DNA of 16,839 bases, from positions 16,232 to 33,070 of the forward strand of contig DHKE01000047.1 in assembly GCA_002404675.1 (NCBI GenBank). The letters run 5' to 3'. The translations under genes were made by a program, and so were the position numbers. Below the pieces are notes generated by a model that was given only the letters and a program-made list of their open reading frames with translations, did not search any database and was not told where the DNA came from. Source of the DNA: Porphyromonadaceae bacterium UBA4702 (GTDB taxonomy: Bacteria; Bacteroidota; Bacteroidia; Bacteroidales; Muribaculaceae). Positions 8,418 through 16,734 of the stretch are shown here, one piece after another (positions within the stretch are counted from its first letter, which is position 1; the number at the start of each line of letters is the position of its first letter).

Positions 8418-9872
8418 TCACTTTGTGGAGAATGAGTAGGCGAAGCCGAAACTCAGTATCTCCTTGAGCATCCAGTGCCTCCAGCCGGGTATGCTGGCGT
8501 TGCCGGCGGTGTCATACCGCAGGTGTGCGTAAATCTGTGTGGAAAGGAAACGGTTGATGGTAAACGTCAGCGTGTTCTCCCAGTCGTGCGAGTAGTTTTT
8601 GTAGTCGGTAAACACGAACAGCCGAGAGCGGTACGATATGTTGGAGGTTATTATCCAGTCGAGTGTCAGCTCCGAGCTGCTTCCGACTTCGTTGAGTATG
8701 CGCTTGCCGGCGGTTATGCCGAATTGTGTCGCGTCCACCTTGCGGTCCAGGCACATTTTCAGGTTGTACGACAGCGGAGAGAGCGCAGCCTTGAATTTCA
8801 GCGTGTTGTGCCTGCCGGTGGTGGAATATGTCATACCTGCGCCGACATTCAGCTCTGCTGGCGAGAGGAATGCTGCCTTGCGTGTCTCGCTGTCAGCCGG
8901 GTAACTGTTGAGCGTCTGCGTCTTGAACTGTGCCGTGAGCGAATAGTACCACTTCTTGCGGGCCTTGATGCCGAGGTTCATGTTCCATTGCAACAGGTCT
9001 TCGGTTATGGAATACTTGTGGTATTTGTCATGCGACGTGGAGTTCAGCCCGAGTTTGTAGCTCACGGTGTTCTCAAACAGCGTGTTGGGGTGGTATGACT
9101 GGTTCAGCTTGACGTTCCAGTAGAAGTTTACCATCAGCGCGAGGTGGTCGTTGCCGCCCTGATACCAGTTTTCCGAGATGAACGCCTGTGAGAACTGTAT
9201 TCCGCCGTTGAGGACGTGCAGCCAGTGTATCTTGTCAATCTTGCGCTTGGACAGCGTGATGTTTTCTACATCCACCTGCGGCAGCCGCAGCCGGCTGACG
9301 TACCCCTCAAAGCTGTAGTCCTCCGGCGGCAGTTCCGGCAGTCCGGGCAGCAGCCATGAGCCGTATTCGATTGCTTGCGGGTTCTGCACCATATACTGTT
9401 GACGTATCCACGCCCCCTGTTGCGAGAGCTGGATGGCGTTGGTCAGGTCGCGAGACAGTTCCAACGTGGGTTTGGGTGAGGTATATGTGGGTTCGCCGTC
9501 AGTTGAGATGTATGGGGCTGTGTAGCGCAAAACGGTGTCAACCTGTATCTTGCGCTCCTGCGGCTGCATGTATCCGCAGAAGATTAGAGGGGCTTGGAAC
9601 GGGTTGCATGCCGGGAGTTTGATCGCAGTGGAGTCAATTGATGCCAATATCTCTGCCGGCTCGCGGGTACGCATCTGGTCGTCCTTGCGGAAGCCTTCAT
9701 AGTCCTCGTCTTCCAGATAGGGGTATGCCCCGGGGTTGCGGTGCTGGTATCTGTCATGCGTGCAGCGCGGCATCCGTGACGGACGGCGAGCCATGACATC
9801 GGCGCTGCCTGTCGCTGCCGCGAGGACAAGGGCAAGCAGTGCTGTCAGATTTGGGCGTAACCCTGTTATCAT
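8418..9872 (-). CDS. DUF3078 domain protein, probable outer-membrane barrel
   Basis: 484 residues with an N-terminal signal peptide (LTALLALVLAAATGSADVMA). About 180 residues of proline- and charge-rich sequence follow. A barrel-like region then begins near residue 217 with HVLNGGIQFSQAFISENWYQ-GGN (SENWYQGGN at 233-241), characteristic of DUF3078. Alternating-hydrophobicity strands continue to a C-terminal FGFAYSFSTK resembling an outer-membrane insertion signal. The function of the family is unknown. It sits 44 nt after the S41 protease stop and its TGA lies within a few bases of the btuB start, so it is co-expressed with the B12 receptor and may act with it at the outer membrane. A GTG one codon earlier (9875) is an alternative start. 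Confidence 0.8.
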   Translation of the reverse strand: MITGLRPNLTALLALVLAAATGSADVMARRPSRMPRCTHDRYQHRNPGAYPYLEDEDYEGFRKDDQMRTREPAEILASIDSTAIKLPACNPFQAPLIFCGYMQPQERKIQVDTVLRYTAPYISTDGEPTYTSPKPTLELSRDLTNAIQLSQQGAWIRQQYMVQNPQAIEYGSWLLPGLPELPPEDYSFEGYVSRLRLPQVDVENITLSKRKIDKIHWLHVLNGGIQFSQAFISENWYQGGNDHLALMVNFYWNVKLNQSYHPNTLFENTVSYKLGLNSTSHDKYHKYSITEDLLQWNMNLGIKARKKWYYSLTAQFKTQTLNSYPADSETRKAAFLSPAELNVGAGMTYSTTGRHNTLKFKAALSPLSYNLKMCLDRKVDATQFGITAGKRILNEVGSSSELTLDWIITSNISYRSRLFVFTDYKNYSHDWENTLTFTINRFLSTQIYAHLRYDTAGNASIPGWRHWMLKEILSFGFAYSFSTK

Positions 9873-9916
9873 CACTAATATCTTGGTATTATGTTGTTAC
9901 TGGGATTATCAGCGAG

Positions 9917-11527
9917 TCAGCGAGCCGACGGCGGCAAAATGGCATCGTAGTCGTCGCTGTTGATGACACGCAGAGCCTCGCGGAATATGGGGTCGTATGC
10001 GTTGTAGACCTTGAAATATGTTTCCTGCGTGAATGTGTCGCGGCCTATGAGTGCTTTGATTATCATTTTGAACAGCTCCAGTGACTGCGCTTCCTGCTCG
10101 GCATTGTATTCCACTTTCTCCTGCTCCGCCATGGTGCGCAGGTCGGCTATCATGCTGTTGCTGACCTCAAACGTGCGCACGAAGTCATCGTCGTTGCGGT
10201 ATTTCTTCTTGATGTCCTTGCGGTGTTTGTCCACATAGTTGATCACATAGCGGTTCAGCACGCCCTTGGCGACCACGTTGCGGTAATACTTGGTGTATGC
10301 CATGGTGTCGAGAGCCACGAAGCGGTCAGGCGAGATGCCTCCGCCTCCGTACACCGGACGGTGCAGCCGCAGTGTGCTGACACGCAGCGAGTCAACCTGC
10401 TTTACGGAATCGGCGTGCATCAGCTCGCCGCTGTTGAGGCGGTCGAGTATGTCCTGGGCGTACTTGCTGCCTTTTCCTTTGTCGTATGGTTTCTGTATGT
10501 AGCGGCCGGTAGGGGTGTAGTAATGGGCTACGGTCAGGCGCATCATCGAGCCGTCGGGGAAGGGTATGGGCCGCTGCACGAGGCCTTTGCCGAATGTGCG
10601 GCGCCCTACGATTACGCCTCGGTCCCAGTCCTGTATCGCTCCGGAGGCAATTTCGGCTGCCGATGCGGAGTACTGGTTGACCATTACCACCAGGCGGCCT
10701 TCGGCAAACAGCGGCTTCTTCCCCTTGGGGTACGCTTTCAGTTCGTAGCGCGGCGAGTTGCGCCCCTCTGTGTAAACCACCATCGACCCCGGGGCGAGGA
10801 ACTCGCCGAGCATGTCGGGAGCGGCGTTCAGGTAGCCGCCACCGTTGTCCACCAGGTCGAGGATAAGCTGCTGCATACCCTGTTTCTGCAGCTTCGATAT
10901 GGCCTCGCGCATCTCCTTGGGGGTGTCTTCAGCAAACTTGTTGAGGCGAATGAAGCCGGTCTTGCTGTCAACCATGTATGCAGCATCGACGCTGTTGATG
11001 GGTATGTCGTCACGGGTTATCTTGAACTGCACAGTGTCTGATGAGCCGGCCTCGCGGCGCAGCACAGTGACGTTGACGTGTGTGCCTTTCGGGCCGCGCA
11101 GCTTGTGTTGTATGTCGCGTGTTGAGATTTTCACGCCGGCTATAACCGAGTCGTTGACAGAGATGATGCGGTCGCCGGCACGCATCCCCACTTTCTCGGC
11201 CGGTCCTCCGGAGACGGTGGAGAGGACATACAGCGTGTCGTTGTTCATGTTGTACATTATCCCCACGCCGCTGAACTTGCCGCTGAGCGGCTCGTTGAGT
11301 GCGCGTGTCTCCTCGGCGGTGGAGTAGGAGGAGTGCGGGTCGAGCTCGTTGAGCATGCCGCGTATGGCATCTTCCACGACCTTGTCCTCGTTGACTGTAT
11401 CGACATACAGCTGCGCGATTGCGGCTTCAGCCATGCGCAGCTTGGTGTTGGCGTTATGTTGTCCCACGGACACCAGCGTGCCCAAAGCCGCGATTGCGGC
11501 AACCGGGAGTATCATCTTTCTTTTCAT
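9917..11527 (-). CDS. S41 family C-terminal processing protease (CtpA/Prc-like)
   Basis: 536 residues. An N-terminal hydrophobic signal or anchor (about 5-21) directs it to the periplasm. A PDZ domain (about 85-160; GVGIMYN, GGPAEKVGMRAGDRIISVND) binds substrate C-termini. The peptidase core follows with the Ser/Lys dyad: Ser289 in NQYSASAAEI and Lys314 in RTFGKG, the same 25-residue spacing as in E. coli Prc. The usual DLRGNGGG loop reads DLVDNGGG (224-231). A C-terminal helical region of about 150 residues, typical of Bacteroidetes members, follows. The family trims or degrades periplasmic proteins from the C-terminus. It starts 64 nt after coaD, and the adjacency suggests a shared transcript. 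Confidence 0.93.
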   Translation of the reverse strand: MKRKMILPVAAIAALGTLVSVGQHNANTKLRMAEAAIAQLYVDTVNEDKVVEDAIRGMLNELDPHSSYSTAEETRALNEPLSGKFSGVGIMYNMNNDTLYVLSTVSGGPAEKVGMRAGDRIISVNDSVIAGVKISTRDIQHKLRGPKGTHVNVTVLRREAGSSDTVQFKITRDDIPINSVDAAYMVDSKTGFIRLNKFAEDTPKEMREAISKLQKQGMQQLILDLVDNGGGYLNAAPDMLGEFLAPGSMVVYTEGRNSPRYELKAYPKGKKPLFAEGRLVVMVNQYSASAAEIASGAIQDWDRGVIVGRRTFGKGLVQRPIPFPDGSMMRLTVAHYYTPTGRYIQKPYDKGKGSKYAQDILDRLNSGELMHADSVKQVDSLRVSTLRLHRPVYGGGGISPDRFVALDTMAYTKYYRNVVAKGVLNRYVINYVDKHRKDIKKKYRNDDDFVRTFEVSNSMIADLRTMAEQEKVEYNAEQEAQSLELFKMIIKALIGRDTFTQETYFKVYNAYDPIFREALRVINSDDYDAILPPSAR

Positions 11528-11591
11528 ATATCGGGTTGTGTCTGTTTTTCGGTTAGAGTGTATTGTGCCGCTGTCAGTTTAACGGGGCGTG

Positions 11592-12035
11592 TCATTTGCC
11601 GGGCAGGAACTGCGACACGTCGTAGCCGTGGTGTTCCAGTTCAGACACCATTGAGCTTGACACGTATGACAGCGAGGGGTCGGCAAACAGCAGCAACGTC
11701 TCGATGCCGAACAGGCGGCGGTTGACCTCGGCAATGGCTTTCTCGTACTCAAAGTCGCGTGTGTCACGCACGCCGCGCACCAGGCAGCACGCGCCGGCCT
11801 CGGCGGCTGCATTTGCTGTCAGCCCGGTGTAGGTGACTACCGACACGCGGCTGTCACCCTCGTATATTCTCTTGATAGCGGCTATCCGCTCCGGCAGGCT
11901 TCTGCGCCCGGCCTTGTACTCGTTGTAGCCTATGCCTATCACCAGACGGTCGAACATCGCCAAAACTCGGTCGGCTATGTCCTTGTGACCCAGCGTGAAC
12001 GGGTCAAAACTCCCGGCAAAGAATGTCGTCCTCAT
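11592..12035 (-). CDS. coaD: Pantetheine-phosphate adenylyltransferase (CoaD)
   Basis: 147 residues, slightly shorter than the E. coli enzyme. It catalyses the penultimate step of coenzyme A synthesis: 4'-phosphopantetheine plus ATP gives dephospho-CoA plus pyrophosphate, in the cytoplasm. Nucleotidyltransferase signatures are intact: [11 protein letters not shown] at 7-17 (the TxGH motif), the phosphopantetheine/ATP-binding segment [12 protein letters not shown] at 87-98, and SSSMVSEL at 126-133 corresponding to the ISSTxVRE motif. The ATG at 12035 overlaps the TGA of the topoisomerase gene as ATGA, implying translational coupling. Confidence 0.96.
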   Translation of the reverse strand: MRTTFFAGSFDPFTLGHKDIADRVLAMFDRLVIGIGYNEYKAGRRSLPERIAAIKRIYEGDSRVSVVTYTGLTANAAAEAGACCLVRGVRDTRDFEYEKAIAEVNRRLFGIETLLLFADPSLSYVSSSMVSELEHHGYDVSQFLPGK

Positions 12036-14008
12036 AGCTCCGTGTCGTCCTCGACGATAAGGTTGTCGATTATGAAATTCTGCCGTGTCATGGTGTTGGT
12101 GCCCATATAGAACTCCAGCAGGTCGGCTATCGTGTGGTCTTTTTTCAGCGAGATGTTCTCGTCGAGCAGCACGGGGTCAAGCCTCATGTTCGGGCCGATG
12201 AACTCCGCAAACTCGTCGTCGTTGATTTCGCCGAGGCCCTTGAACCGTGTGATTTCGGCATTGTTGCCAAACTTCTCGATAGCGGCGACGCGCTCCTCGT
12301 CGGTATAGCAATACAGGGTGTCCTTGCCCTCGGCAGTCGCGGCACGCTTGCGCTTTCCCCCCGCACGGCGTGTGCTTTTCTTGTCGCGCACACGGAACAG
12401 CGGTGTCTGCAGTATGTAGACATGACCCTCCTTGATGAGGTCTGGGAAGAAGACGAGGAAGAAGGTGGTGATGAGCAAGCGTATGTGCATGCCGTCCACA
12501 TCGGCATCGGTTGCGATGATAACCTTGTTGTAACGCAGCCCGTCGATGCCTCCCTCGATGTTTAGCGCGGCTTGGAGCAGGTTGAACTCGTCGTTCTTGT
12601 ACACCACCTCGCGTGTCTTGCCGTATGAGTTGAGTGGCTTGCCTCGCAGCGAGAACACGGCTTGTGTCTGCGCGTTGCGCACCTTGGTGATTGTTCCCGA
12701 GGCGGAGTCGCCCTCGGTGATGAATATAGACGTCTCGTCGCGGCGGTCCTCCTTGGCCGACGGCTTGACAGTGTCGTTGTAATGCACGCGGCAGTCGCGC
12801 AGCTTGCGGTTGTGCAGGCTCACCTTCTTCGCCTTCTCGCGGGCCAGCTTTGTGACGCCGGCTATCGCCTTGCGCTCCTTCTCGCTTGCGGCAATCTTGG
12901 CAAGCATGGCTTCTGCCACGTCCGTATGGCGGTGCAGGTAGTCGTCCAGCTCCTTCTTGATGAAGTCGCCGATAAACTTGTTGACCGTCACCGGGCTGTC
13001 CGGCGCGATTTCCTTGCTTCCGAGTTTGGTCTTGGTCTGGCTCTCAAATACCGGCTCCTGTATGCGGACTGCAATTGCCGCCACGATGCCGTTGCGGATG
13101 TCGGAGAACTCATACCCCTTGCCGGAGAACTCCTTGACGGTGCGGCACAGGTGTTCGCGGAACGCCGTCAGGTGCGTGCCACCCTGTGTGGTGTGCTGTC
13201 CGTTGACGAATGAATAGTATTCCTCACCCGACTGGTTGGTATGTGTCAGCACCACCTCGATGTCATCGCCTTGCAGGTGTATGATAGGGTAGAGCGGCTC
13301 GGAGGTCATGTTGTCGGTCAGCAAGTCGAGCAGGCCGTGGCGCGAACAGTACTTCTTGCCGTTGAGGAAGATGCTCAGCCCGGCGTTCAGGTAGGTGTAA
13401 TTCTTCACCATCGTCTCGATTACGTCCATGCGGTAGGCAAATCCCCGGAACAGCGTGTCGTCAGGGGTGAACGTCACCCGCGTGCCGTTTTCCTCCGTTG
13501 TCGGCACGATGCCGCTGTCGCTTGTCAGCTCTCCCTTCTTGAACTCAATGGCCGCTTTCTGGCCGTTGCGCACACTCTCCACCGTACACTCTTCGCTAAG
13601 GGCGTTGACCGCCTTCAGGCCTACGCCGTTCAGGCCGACAGCCTTCTGGAATGTCTTGCTGTCGAACTTTCCGCCGGTGTTGATTTTCGATGCCACATCG
13701 ATCACCTTGTCGAGGGGTATGCCGCGTCCGTAGTCGCGCACGGACACGCGCCGGTTCTCGCTGATTTCGATTTCGATGCGTTTTCCCGCGCCCATGTTGA
13801 ACTCATCGATGCCGTTGTCTATGACCTCCTTGATGAGCACATAAATGCCGTCGTCGGAATGTGAGCCGTCTCCCAGCTTGCCTATGTACATTCCGGGGCG
13901 GCGGCGTATGTGTTCGTTCCATGCAAGGGTCTTGATGGAGTCACTGCCGTACTCTGCGATGCCGTCAGATGCCGGCATGTCGAAAATCTCGTTGTTTTCC
14001 TGCGCCAT
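12032..14008 (-). CDS. parE: Type IIA DNA topoisomerase subunit B (ParE/topoisomerase IV type)
   Basis: 658 residues. GHKL ATPase: catalytic Glu61 in [13 protein letters not shown] at 91-98 and [14 protein letters not shown] at about 125-138. A transducer domain with the TQGGTH segment follows. The Toprim domain carries EGDSA (Glu432) and DADVDG (Asp501, 503, 505), which bind the Mg2+ needed for strand cleavage, and then RFKGLGEI. Paired with a ParA/ParC-type A subunit it would decatenate and relax DNA. GyrB is the alternative; the length and the [13 protein letters not shown] form are those I associate with the Bacteroidales topoisomerase IV subunit, so ParE is preferred but not proven. It is the first gene of the operon, about 50 nt after the -7 element at 14068. 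Confidence 0.9.
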   Translation of the reverse strand: MAQENNEIFDMPASDGIAEYGSDSIKTLAWNEHIRRRPGMYIGKLGDGSHSDDGIYVLIKEVIDNGIDEFNMGAGKRIEIEISENRRVSVRDYGRGIPLDKVIDVASKINTGGKFDSKTFQKAVGLNGVGLKAVNALSEECTVESVRNGQKAAIEFKKGELTSDSGIVPTTEENGTRVTFTPDDTLFRGFAYRMDVIETMVKNYTYLNAGLSIFLNGKKYCSRHGLLDLLTDNMTSEPLYPIIHLQGDDIEVVLTHTNQSGEEYYSFVNGQHTTQGGTHLTAFREHLCRTVKEFSGKGYEFSDIRNGIVAAIAVRIQEPVFESQTKTKLGSKEIAPDSPVTVNKFIGDFIKKELDDYLHRHTDVAEAMLAKIAASEKERKAIAGVTKLAREKAKKVSLHNRKLRDCRVHYNDTVKPSAKEDRRDETSIFITEGDSASGTITKVRNAQTQAVFSLRGKPLNSYGKTREVVYKNDEFNLLQAALNIEGGIDGLRYNKVIIATDADVDGMHIRLLITTFFLVFFPDLIKEGHVYILQTPLFRVRDKKSTRRAGGKRKRAATAEGKDTLYCYTDEERVAAIEKFGNNAEITRFKGLGEINDDEFAEFIGPNMRLDPVLLDENISLKKDHTIADLLEFYMGTNTMTRQNFIIDNLIVEDDTEL

Positions 14009-14060
14009 GTCGTTGTGAGATGCTGTTGAAAGCCCTGGGCGACAAAGCCCGGAGCATCTG

Positions 14061-14092
14061 CAAAAGTACTAAATTCCCGGCACATACGCAAC
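14061..14092 (-). promoter_or_regulatory. Promoter of the parE operon (-33/-7)
   Basis: On the minus strand TACTTTTG (14068-14061) matches the Bacteroidetes -7 consensus TAnnTTTG. GTTG at 14092-14089 is a three-of-four match to the -33 TTTG box, with a 20-nt spacer. The predicted leader of roughly 45 nt contains a GC-rich inverted repeat (GGGC and GCCC around TTTGTC) just before the ATG. Confidence 0.62.
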
Positions 14093-14121
14093 CGCCCTGT
14101 TTCAGCTCCACGGCAAAGTGT

Positions 14122-14306
14122 GAGGGTGTGTCAAAATGCGCAGGCTGCGTATGATTGGGGCGGCAGGGTAGGGACACGGCGTGCCGTGTCCGCAACCAAG
14201 TCACTGCAAATCAAATAATTGTGCTTACCACCCAGCGGACACGGCACGCCGTGTCCCTACTTTGGCTGCGCATAAAAGTGTGATACGCCTATTTTGACAC
14301 AACCTC
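14122..14306. repeat. MITE-like element with terminal and nested inverted repeats
   Basis: A 185-bp non-coding unit. Its ends are 16-bp inverted repeats, GAGGGTGTGTCAAAAT (14122-14137) and ATTTTGACACAACCTC (14291-14306), matching at 15 of 16 positions. Inside lies a perfect 26-bp inverted repeat pair. Size, terminal inverted repeats and absence of a transposase gene fit a non-autonomous miniature element mobilised in trans. I could not find a convincing target-site duplication, since the flanking bases themselves continue the inverted repeat. Confidence 0.6.
14168..14260. repeat. Perfect 26-bp inverted repeat pair, each arm itself palindromic
   Basis: 14168-14193 and 14235-14260 are exact reverse complements, separated by a 41-nt AT-rich spacer. 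Each arm contains a 9-bp palindrome (GGACACGGC, 2 nt, GCCGTGTCC) at 14172-14191 and 14237-14256. The DNA or RNA could therefore fold as one long hairpin or as two short ones. The arm resembles REP-like palindromes scattered in intergenic DNA; copy number elsewhere cannot be judged from this window. Confidence 0.9.
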
Positions 14307-14333
14307 CTACTGTGACAGCACAATCCTGTTCAG

Positions 14334-14350
14334 TGCCGCCAACGGCGGCA
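14334..14350. other. Short GC hairpin
   Basis: TGCCGCC (14334-14340) and GGCGGCA (14344-14350) form a perfect 7-bp stem with a 3-nt loop AAC. No T-run follows on either strand, so it is not a complete intrinsic terminator. It may help the adjacent hairpin or belong to a repeat. Confidence 0.5.
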
Positions 14351-14357
14351 TACAGCA

Positions 14358-14387
14358 AAAGCGGCAACTCTCGCGAGCAGCCGCTTT
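14358..14387 (-). terminator. Candidate intrinsic terminator downstream of the OMP receptor gene
   Basis: An 8-bp stem (AAAGCGGC at 14358-14365 with GCCGCTTT at 14380-14387) encloses a loop containing the self-complementary CTCGCGAG (14370-14377). On the minus strand the stem runs into TTTTG. It lies about 170 nt past the receptor's stop codon and before the parE promoter, so it would separate the two units. The T-run is short, and it could act in both directions or be a repeat. Confidence 0.45.
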
Positions 14388-14558
14388 CAATACACGGATG
14401 TTTCCCGTCTAATTACTAAAACTTAATGAACAAAAATCTATCTTCTTTCGTAGTGTCAACAACACTCACCTCTGAATGGTTCAGCCCGGAAGACGGATAA
14501 TTGCAGTTTTGTATATGTTAATCCGCTGGCGGATATTATTTTAACACACGAGGATGCG

Positions 14559-16646
14559 TCAACGGCTTCCGGCTGTCGAGCGGTCTACGCTGCCGCCGGC
14601 GTTGACGAGCTTGTTGGCGCCGCGCTTCTGCCGTCCCCACTGCACGTTGTAGCTGATGCTGACGAAGGGCATCGGCGCTATGTCAAGGCGCGTGTGCTTC
14701 TCGTTGGTGTTGTAGCGGTTGAGCGACCGCGACCCTTGGTCATATTTGGTGAATGGGCAGTACGCGCCGGCTGTGAACTGCCAGCCTCGCCAGTTGTAGG
14801 CAAGCGAGACGAGTGAGAATGATTCACCCCACGTCAGCACTTCGCCCCACAGGCTCGTCGGCGCTTTGGCGTATCGTGCCATGAGCTGGAAGCCCCAGTG
14901 CTGCACCATCGCATCGACCATGCCGCACCAGTTGTGGTTGTACAGGCGGTAGCCGTTGCCGCTCATGCGCTCAATCTTGTACTCCAGTGTGCCGCTTGCC
15001 ATGAGCCAGTCGGGTATGATTTCCACTTGCGGAGAGAGGGTGAACGTCAGGTTCTGAAGGCCCTTGCTGTTCTCGTAAGAGGTCACGAGGCGGTCGTCCT
15101 GCCATTCCAGGTACTTGGTTATGGCATTGGGGCTGGTGAATGCCCGCATGCCGAATGTGCCCATCACACGCGGGAACGTGAAGTTGTAGCGCAGTGTGAG
15201 CATATATGACGACGACGTTTTCAGGTTCGGGTTGCCGACTGTCCACTGGAAGCCGTCTGTCTGCTGCGGCGTGATGTTGGTCTCTGCCAGCGAGGGGGCG
15301 TTCTGCCAAGTCCTGAATGACAGACGGAATTGCGATGTCTGGTTAAGCGAGTATGACATTGAGAACTGCGGGCGGAAATGCCAGGAGTCGTTGCCCTGGC
15401 CGGTCTCGCGGAACTTGAACGAAGTGTACTGCGCTCCCACGCCGGCGGAGAGCGTCACCCGGTTGATGCGCTGCATGTATTCGCCGAACAGGTACATGTA
15501 GTCCTGCCGCTGGTGGAAGAGCTTGTTGTCAAGGTTCTCGTATGTCGAGCGGTTGCGGTTGGCTGTGTATGACGCGCCGGCGGTCAGCGAGGAGTTGTTC
15601 CAGCGCTTGATATAGTCCGCCTCGACGCTGTACATCTGGTTGCGGTCGTGTATCGAGGTGTTCACGTCTGTCAGCTGCTTATGCGTCTGCTCGTCGCTCT
15701 CGATGTACGAATGGCGCGTGTGGCCGTTGTAGAACTCGCTGTTGAAGTCGATGGCTATGAGCTGGTTGTGCGCGAAATGCTGCTCGAGGTATGCGCGGAC
15801 GTTAGGCGTGAAGCCGTCCTGCGTGTTGTAGTCGCGCAGCCGTATCTTGTCTGGGCTGTTGCTGAGCGTCATGAGGCCCTCGAACAGCTGCCCTTTGGAA
15901 AAACTCTTGTTTCCGGCAACGGCGACATACAGCACCGTGGTGTCTGGCTTGATGTAGCTGTAGTCGAGCTGGAACAGCTGTCCGTTGTTGTCATCGGCAT
16001 GGCCTCCTATGGGCTTTTCCTCGCGGGTGAGTTTCGTGCCGTCGGGGTATGTGAATGTCTCCGTGTATTCGCGGTGCATGCCCACCTTGTTGGTCAGCTT
16101 GTATTGCGACGACAGCCCCCACTGCGACTTGCCGTAGTTCAGCTTGAGCGAGCCGAAATACTGTCCCCAGCTCGTGTTGAGGGCTTGCATGCCGTCCAGC
16201 ATCAGCGAGCCGCCTTTGTCCGGGTTGGCTACCACGAAGTTCAGCACGCCGTTTGCGCCGTTGTACTTCAGTCCGGGGTTGTCTATCCACTCCACTTTCT
16301 TGATGGTTTCCGGCAGAAGCTCCTGCACTTGCTTGATAGTGGCCTTGCGGCCGTTAATGCGCACTTCCACCGCTTGTCCGGCGGAGGTGATTGACCCGTT
16401 TATGTCGTTTACCGACAGGGTGGGGATCATCAAGTTGCGTGTCAGTTGCAGACCGTTCTTGGAAGCATCGACTGCACTCTGCGAGGGGTAGAACACATCC
16501 CGGTCTGTCTTGCGTATCACTTTAGGAGCTTCGATGACTATCTCTGCGAGGTCTGTTGACGGCACAGTGTCGACAGGTTCAGTCTGAGCCGCGAGGGTCA
16601 GTGCCGTGAATACGCATGCTGTGAAAAGCGAAATCTTGCGTAACAT
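14559..16646 (-). CDS. TonB-dependent-receptor-like outer membrane beta-barrel protein
   Basis: 695 residues. Signal peptide MLRKISLFTACVFTALTLAA, then a TonB-box-like LAEIVIEAPKVI at about 33-44 and a plug-like domain at about 45-145 (TLSVNDINGSITSAGQAVEV, RINGRKATIKQVQELLP, VEWIDNPGLKYNGANGVLNF). A long barrel rich in aromatic alternating strands follows. It lacks the carboxypeptidase-regulatory domain found in many relatives and has the architecture of the Bacteroidetes outer-membrane beta-barrel family. The C-terminus (RGANKLVNAGGSVDRSTAGSR) extends past the last strand with a polar tail, as is common in that family. The substrate is unknown and no partner gene is adjacent. No good SD is seen before the ATG. 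It stands alone between the tRNA terminator and the 550-bp intergenic region. Confidence 0.85.
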   Translation of the reverse strand: MLRKISLFTACVFTALTLAAQTEPVDTVPSTDLAEIVIEAPKVIRKTDRDVFYPSQSAVDASKNGLQLTRNLMIPTLSVNDINGSITSAGQAVEVRINGRKATIKQVQELLPETIKKVEWIDNPGLKYNGANGVLNFVVANPDKGGSLMLDGMQALNTSWGQYFGSLKLNYGKSQWGLSSQYKLTNKVGMHREYTETFTYPDGTKLTREEKPIGGHADDNNGQLFQLDYSYIKPDTTVLYVAVAGNKSFSKGQLFEGLMTLSNSPDKIRLRDYNTQDGFTPNVRAYLEQHFAHNQLIAIDFNSEFYNGHTRHSYIESDEQTHKQLTDVNTSIHDRNQMYSVEADYIKRWNNSSLTAGASYTANRNRSTYENLDNKLFHQRQDYMYLFGEYMQRINRVTLSAGVGAQYTSFKFRETGQGNDSWHFRPQFSMSYSLNQTSQFRLSFRTWQNAPSLAETNITPQQTDGFQWTVGNPNLKTSSSYMLTLRYNFTFPRVMGTFGMRAFTSPNAITKYLEWQDDRLVTSYENSKGLQNLTFTLSPQVEIIPDWLMASGTLEYKIERMSGNGYRLYNHNWCGMVDAMVQHWGFQLMARYAKAPTSLWGEVLTWGESFSLVSLAYNWRGWQFTAGAYCPFTKYDQGSRSLNRYNTNEKHTRLDIAPMPFVSISYNVQWGRQKRGANKLVNAGGSVDRSTAGSR

Positions 16647-16734
16647 AGTGTTTTGTTGTTATTCGTTCATAATGAAACCGTAACAGCCATTCTGTGCGCA
16701 TATTGTTATAGATATGACTGTCTGGAAATGAAAA

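Larger units (their letters stand above)
14009..14558. other. 550-bp intergenic region without genes
   Basis: No plausible coding sequence is seen on either strand; the short open frames are repeat-derived or antisense. From the operon side outward it contains the parE promoter (14061-14092), the nested inverted-repeat element (14122-14306), two compact hairpins (14334-14350 and 14358-14387), an AT-rich stretch (14400-14470) and a small imperfect stem around 14519-14538 close to the stop of the receptor gene. Confidence 0.7.

Noticed and set aside
10223..11041. Long plus-strand open frame (272 codons) opposite the S41 protease
   Set aside because: It is antisense to a gene with intact catalytic motifs, has no recognisable domain and shows His/Val/Ala-rich composition typical of a reverse-strand shadow in GC-rich DNA.
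14168..14260. CRISPR array
   Set aside because: There are only two repeat copies, in inverted rather than direct orientation, with one spacer and no cas genes.
15648..16394. Plus-strand open frame (248 codons) opposite the OMP receptor gene
   Set aside because: The reverse strand encodes a coherent receptor with signal peptide, plug and barrel; this frame has no domain features.
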